27,076 bases of DNA, taken from positions 1 to 27,076 of the forward strand of contig JAEWRC010000071.1 in the NCBI GenBank assembly GCA_023460175.1, given 5' to 3'. Shown in pieces: positions 24,948 to 27,076 of the stretch; the first letter of the stretch is position 1; each line of letters begins with the position of its first letter. Made by a program: the position numbers and the translations under genes. The stretch is from Actinomycetes bacterium (GTDB lineage Bacteria; Actinomycetota; Actinomycetes; Mycobacteriales; Mycobacteriaceae). A model generated the notes under the pieces. That model made no database searches. It was given only the letters and a program-made list of their open reading frames with translations, and had not been told where the DNA came from.

Positions 24948-25139
24948 TTAGCTCTCGCAGCCGATCCCGTCGCCATCACGGTCGAGGTGCGAGCCGTAGT
25001 ACTCCGAGCTCGCGGGGATGTTGGAGTAGCCGTTGGACCGCGCCTCGGTGCAGTTCTTGAACGGCGCGGCCGAGGCCAAGGGAGCTGCGGACAGGGCTAC
25101 ACCGGCAATGAAGACAGCAGCGAACAACGGACGAAACAT
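24948..25139 (-). CDS. secreted Excalibur calcium-binding domain protein
   Basis: 63 residues from the ATG at 25139, with AGGGGG upstream. MFRPLFAAVFIAGVALSAAPLASA is a signal peptide, leaving a mature protein of about 39 residues that is almost only the Excalibur domain: FKNCTEARSNGY, then YYGSHLDRDGDGIGCES. DRDGDGIGC is the EF-hand-like calcium loop, and the two Cys likely pair. Excalibur domains are known as extracellular Ca sites, often fused to SNase domains (YokF type). Here it is a separate gene directly before a SNase gene. Promoter visible at 25171-25199. Confidence 0.92.
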   Translation of the reverse strand: MFRPLFAAVFIAGVALSAAPLASAAPFKNCTEARSNGYSNIPASSEYYGSHLDRDGDGIGCES

Positions 25140-25170
25140 GGCGGACCCCCTGGATGAACTAACTGACGAG

Positions 25171-25199
25171 AGGGTAAGCCATCCACAGGAAGTTGACAA
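25171..25199 (-). promoter_or_regulatory. promoter of the Excalibur-nuclease operon
   Basis: Minus strand: -35 TTGTCA (25199-25194), 17-base spacer, -10 TACCCT (25176-25171), about 32 bases before the ATG. A good match to the housekeeping pattern. Confidence 0.6.
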
Positions 25200-25244
25200 T
25201 GGATTGACAGGAGCGGGTGGCTCGGCTAGTACCGGCCGCTCCGA

Positions 25245-25523
25245 TCACCGGGCAGGACCTACCTCGTACTCGGCCACCGCGACCGAAAGCATTGCCGCAC
25301 TTTGGTCGTCACCGGGGCCGCTGCCGCGAAAGTCCTCGAGGGCCGCGCGTGAGTCCCAGCGTTCGAAGACGTTGATGCGGCCGGGGTCGATCAGGTCGGC
25401 GCTGATCGCGAAGTCCAGGCACCCTGCTGCCGCGCGGGCCTGTTCGACGACGTCCGCGCAGCCCGCCAGGTAGGAGTCGCGGTGCGATGGTTCGACAGTG
25501 AGGTGGCCGGCGACGATGATCAT
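25245..25523 (-). CDS. antibiotic biosynthesis monooxygenase (ABM) domain protein
   Basis: 92 residues from the ATG at 25523, which has GGGAGG about 11 bases upstream. Small alpha+beta barrel of the ABM/YgiN type: MIIVAGHLTVEPSHRDSYLAG, VVEQARAAAGCLDFAIS, PGRINVFERWDSRAALEDFRGS, and a C-terminal strand AVAEYEVG. Such proteins act as dimers on quinones, haem or peptides, or have regulatory roles; the substrate is unknown. Single gene between the Excalibur gene and the PASTA-like pair. Confidence 0.88.
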   Translation of the reverse strand: MIIVAGHLTVEPSHRDSYLAGCADVVEQARAAAGCLDFAISADLIDPGRINVFERWDSRAALEDFRGSGPGDDQSAAMLSVAVAEYEVGPAR

Positions 25524-25613
25524 GGATCGCGATCCTCCCGCGAAGGTGCGCAAACCACGAGATTTGCGCGGCGTGTCGCCCGGGGGCGCGCACGCTCGCG
25601 CTGATGGTGGGGG

Positions 25614-25943
25614 CTAGTCGCAGGACTCTTCGTACTGGCGCACCACCGCGAAGCCGACCGTGGACTCCGCGGTCAGGGTCCCGCCGGCCTCGGGCACCGT
25701 GGCGCACACGGTCCAGTTGGCGGGGCTGTGCACATCGCGATTCAGGCCCGTCAGATCGACGGTCTCGAAGGCGATCTCGGGGCTGAGCCCGGCCACCTCG
25801 GCCTCGGCCTCGGCCAGGGTGCTGCCGACCACGTCGGGCATCTCCCATTCGGGATCGTCGGCAGCGGCGGGACCGGCCAGGGCGCGCCCGCCGGCGAGCA
25901 GCGCGGCGCTGCGGCCGGCCAATGAAGCTGGGAAGTTGACCAT
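25614..25943 (-). CDS. secreted single-PASTA-like protein, copy 1
   Basis: 109 residues, ATG start at 25943. The N-terminus (SLAGRSAALLAGGRALAGPAAAD) looks like an eroded export signal, weaker than that of its paralog. The mature region is one PASTA-like domain: MPDVVGSTLAEAEAEVAGLSPEIAFETVDL, then NWTVCATVPEAGGTLTAESTVGFAVVR, ending in EESCD. The Cys of WTVCAT and the terminal Cys probably form a disulfide. PASTA domains usually bind muropeptides or beta-lactams in wall kinases and PBPs. As a free secreted domain its job is unknown. It is a clear tandem paralog of the next gene, about half identical by eye. Confidence 0.82.
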   Translation of the reverse strand: MVNFPASLAGRSAALLAGGRALAGPAAADDPEWEMPDVVGSTLAEAEAEVAGLSPEIAFETVDLTGLNRDVHSPANWTVCATVPEAGGTLTAESTVGFAVVRQYEESCD

Positions 25944-25990
25944 GGCGGCAGCCTAAAACCGCTGCCTGTGAGCTCAGTGTCGAAAATGCG

Positions 25991-26323
25991 TCAGCAGGAC
26001 TCGGTGTGCAACCGCACGACGCCCAGCACGACGGTCGTCTTCGCGGTGATCGTGCCACCGGCGCGCGGCGCGGTGGCGCAGACCGTCCAGTTGGGCGCGC
26101 TGAGCTGCTGACGGCCGAAGCCCGTCATGTCGGTGGACACCGTACGGAAGGTGACGCTGTCGCTGAGCCCGGCCACCGAGGATTCTGCCTGCGCCAGGGT
26201 CTTGCCGACGACGTTGGGCATGGTCCAGGTTTCGGCGGAGTCGTCGGCAGCCGAGGCGGGACCGGCGAGCAGCAATCCGCCCGCCACCAACACGGACGCC
26301 GCGATCGGCACACAGAACTTCAT
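25991..26323 (-). CDS. secreted single-PASTA-like protein, copy 2
   Basis: 110 residues from the ATG at 26323, preceded by AAGGGGA. MKFCVPIAASVLVAGGLLLAGPASA is a strong signal peptide, cleaved at about residue 25. Mature part: TMPNVVGKTLAQAESSVAGLSDSVTFRTV, then NWTVCATAPRAGGTITAKTTVVLGVVRLHTESC, the same domain layout and Cys pair as copy 1. Upstream gene of the tandem pair; 47 bases separate its stop from the start of copy 1, so they are probably one unit. It could bind peptidoglycan in the periplasm, which is inference from the domain. Confidence 0.87.
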   Translation of the reverse strand: MKFCVPIAASVLVAGGLLLAGPASAADDSAETWTMPNVVGKTLAQAESSVAGLSDSVTFRTVSTDMTGFGRQQLSAPNWTVCATAPRAGGTITAKTTVVLGVVRLHTESC

Positions 26324-26410
26324 GTCATCCCCTTCGATAGCCGAAACGGTAGCGGGCTCGGCGGTTGCCGTGCACAAGTTTGCCGAAGTCCGAGATCTGA
26401 GCGAGACGAA

Positions 26411-27076
26411 TCAGGAGCCGGTCGACTCGTTGGAGGGGCGCTTGCGGATGCGCGGCGAGAGCTGCACGATCTCGGGGACCACGCTGGGGTTCGCGTACGC
26501 CGCGGTCACCAACGACACCAGCGTGTTGGCGACGTCGTCGAGCTCGGACATCTGCGCCGGTAGCTGGCCGTGTTCCACCCAGGACTTGAACAGCTCCTCG
26601 AGCAGATCACGGTCCGCCCCGCGCAGGATCTCGGTGTCCTCGGTGGGGCCCATGCCCACGCGGATCAACGACAGGTCGGGGTGCTCGCTGCGCCAGGCGT
26701 TGAGGATCTCGTCGAGCGCGGCCTTGCTGGCGTCGTAGGCCGCCACGCCGGCGCGCGGCCGGCCCACCTCGCGGCTCGACGTGATCAGCACGACCCCGTC
26801 CTCGCTCAGGAGCGGCAGCGCGGCCCGCAGCACGTGGTTGGCCCCGAGGGCATTGACGGCGTACGCGTGCAGCCAGGTGGCGACGTCGGTGTCCTCGATG
26901 TAGGCGAACGGGACGACGGTGCTGGTGAACAGCACGGCGTCGACGCTGCCGCCGAGCGCCTCGACCGCCTGCGGGACCACCTTCTCGATGGCCTTGGCGT
27001 CCTGGACGTCGAGTTCGAAGGCGGTACCGCCGATGGACTCGGCCAGCTCAGTCAGCAGGCCGACCCGGCGGGCCGC
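26411..27076 (-). CDS. short-chain dehydrogenase/reductase, 5' end beyond the window
   Basis: The frame is open at the window edge (27076), so the first part with the Gly-rich NAD(P) motif is missing; internal GTG codons are not the start. Visible part: 221 residues. LDVQDAKAIEKV is the acidic loop after strand 3, and VDAVLFTSTVVPF is in place of the usual NNAG. The active site is VVLITSSREVGRPRAGVAAYDASKAALDEILNAW, with catalytic Ser and the YDASK Tyr-Lys pair, and LSLIRVGMGPTEDTEI follows strand 6. The C-terminal tail RIRKRPSNESTGS is basic and flexible. Substrate unknown. Confidence 0.85.
   Translation of the reverse strand, partial: AARRVGLLTELAESIGGTAFELDVQDAKAIEKVVPQAVEALGGSVDAVLFTSTVVPFAYIEDTDVATWLHAYAVNALGANHVLRAALPLLSEDGVVLITSSREVGRPRAGVAAYDASKAALDEILNAWRSEHPDLSLIRVGMGPTEDTEILRGADRDLLEELFKSWVEHGQLPAQMSELDDVANTLVSLVTAAYANPSVVPEIVQLSPRIRKRPSNESTGS

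Overview
The window is chromosomal DNA from a mycobacterium, most likely a fast-growing or environmental species (Mycolicibacterium-like). The evidence is uniformly high GC, an ssrA gene encoding the mycobacterial-type tag ADTNQRDYALAA, a mycobactin mbtK/mbtN-M-L cluster with IdeR-type iron boxes, an MmpS/MmpL pair, F420-type oxidoreductases, and a DesA3-like desaturase with its reductase partner. I see no intact prophage, CRISPR array or insertion sequence. Species cannot be assigned from sequence alone.

Layout. 1-2926: end of a secreted M15-like wall enzyme, a proteasome-like Ntn hydrolase on the minus strand, and a lipoprotein fusing a lytic transglycosylase to a DUF1460 amidase-like domain. 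3038-3530: ssrA (tmRNA) on the minus strand with promoter and terminator. 3575-6437: unknown lipoprotein, a 64-residue conserved protein, an LLM-class F420 oxidoreductase, then a membrane protein and a small cupin behind two DosR-like boxes. 6440-10184: the mycobactin acyl-chain locus, mbtK (+) converging on mbtL-mbtM-mbtN (-), each unit with an iron box and an apparently leaderless start. 10176-13421: a minus-strand run of MFS exporter, YihY/BrkB protein and two overlapping crcB fluoride-channel genes, feeding straight into mbtL. 13496-16398: phosphoglucomutase overlapping an MFS transporter. 16408-16568: tRNA-Ala(GGC) with promoter and terminator. 16575-17000: PPOX/F420 flavin protein.

17206-24074 is the most distinctive block: a TetR regulator, a convergent mmpS-mmpL operon, and a divergent ferredoxin reductase plus DesA3-like fatty-acid desaturase operon. 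Together they look like a regulated lipid-desaturation and lipid/siderophore-export unit. Palindromic sites lie in front of all three transcription units, and one motif is shared by the TetR and reductase promoters. The 449-base gap between mmpS and the reductase also carries a pair of repeats that resemble insertion-sequence ends.

24102-27076 is a minus-strand run of small secreted or envelope proteins: a membrane protein, a secreted thermonuclease next to a separate Excalibur (Ca-binding) protein, an ABM monooxygenase, two tandem paralogous one-PASTA secreted proteins, and a short-chain dehydrogenase cut by the window end.

Most genes are of known families. The less expected observations are the transglycosylase-DUF1460 fusion, the stray proteasome-like protein, the candidate DosR and TetR sites, the iron box that contains the crcB2 stop codon, and the split nuclease/Excalibur pair. 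I did not find a clearly new multi-gene system such as a defence island.
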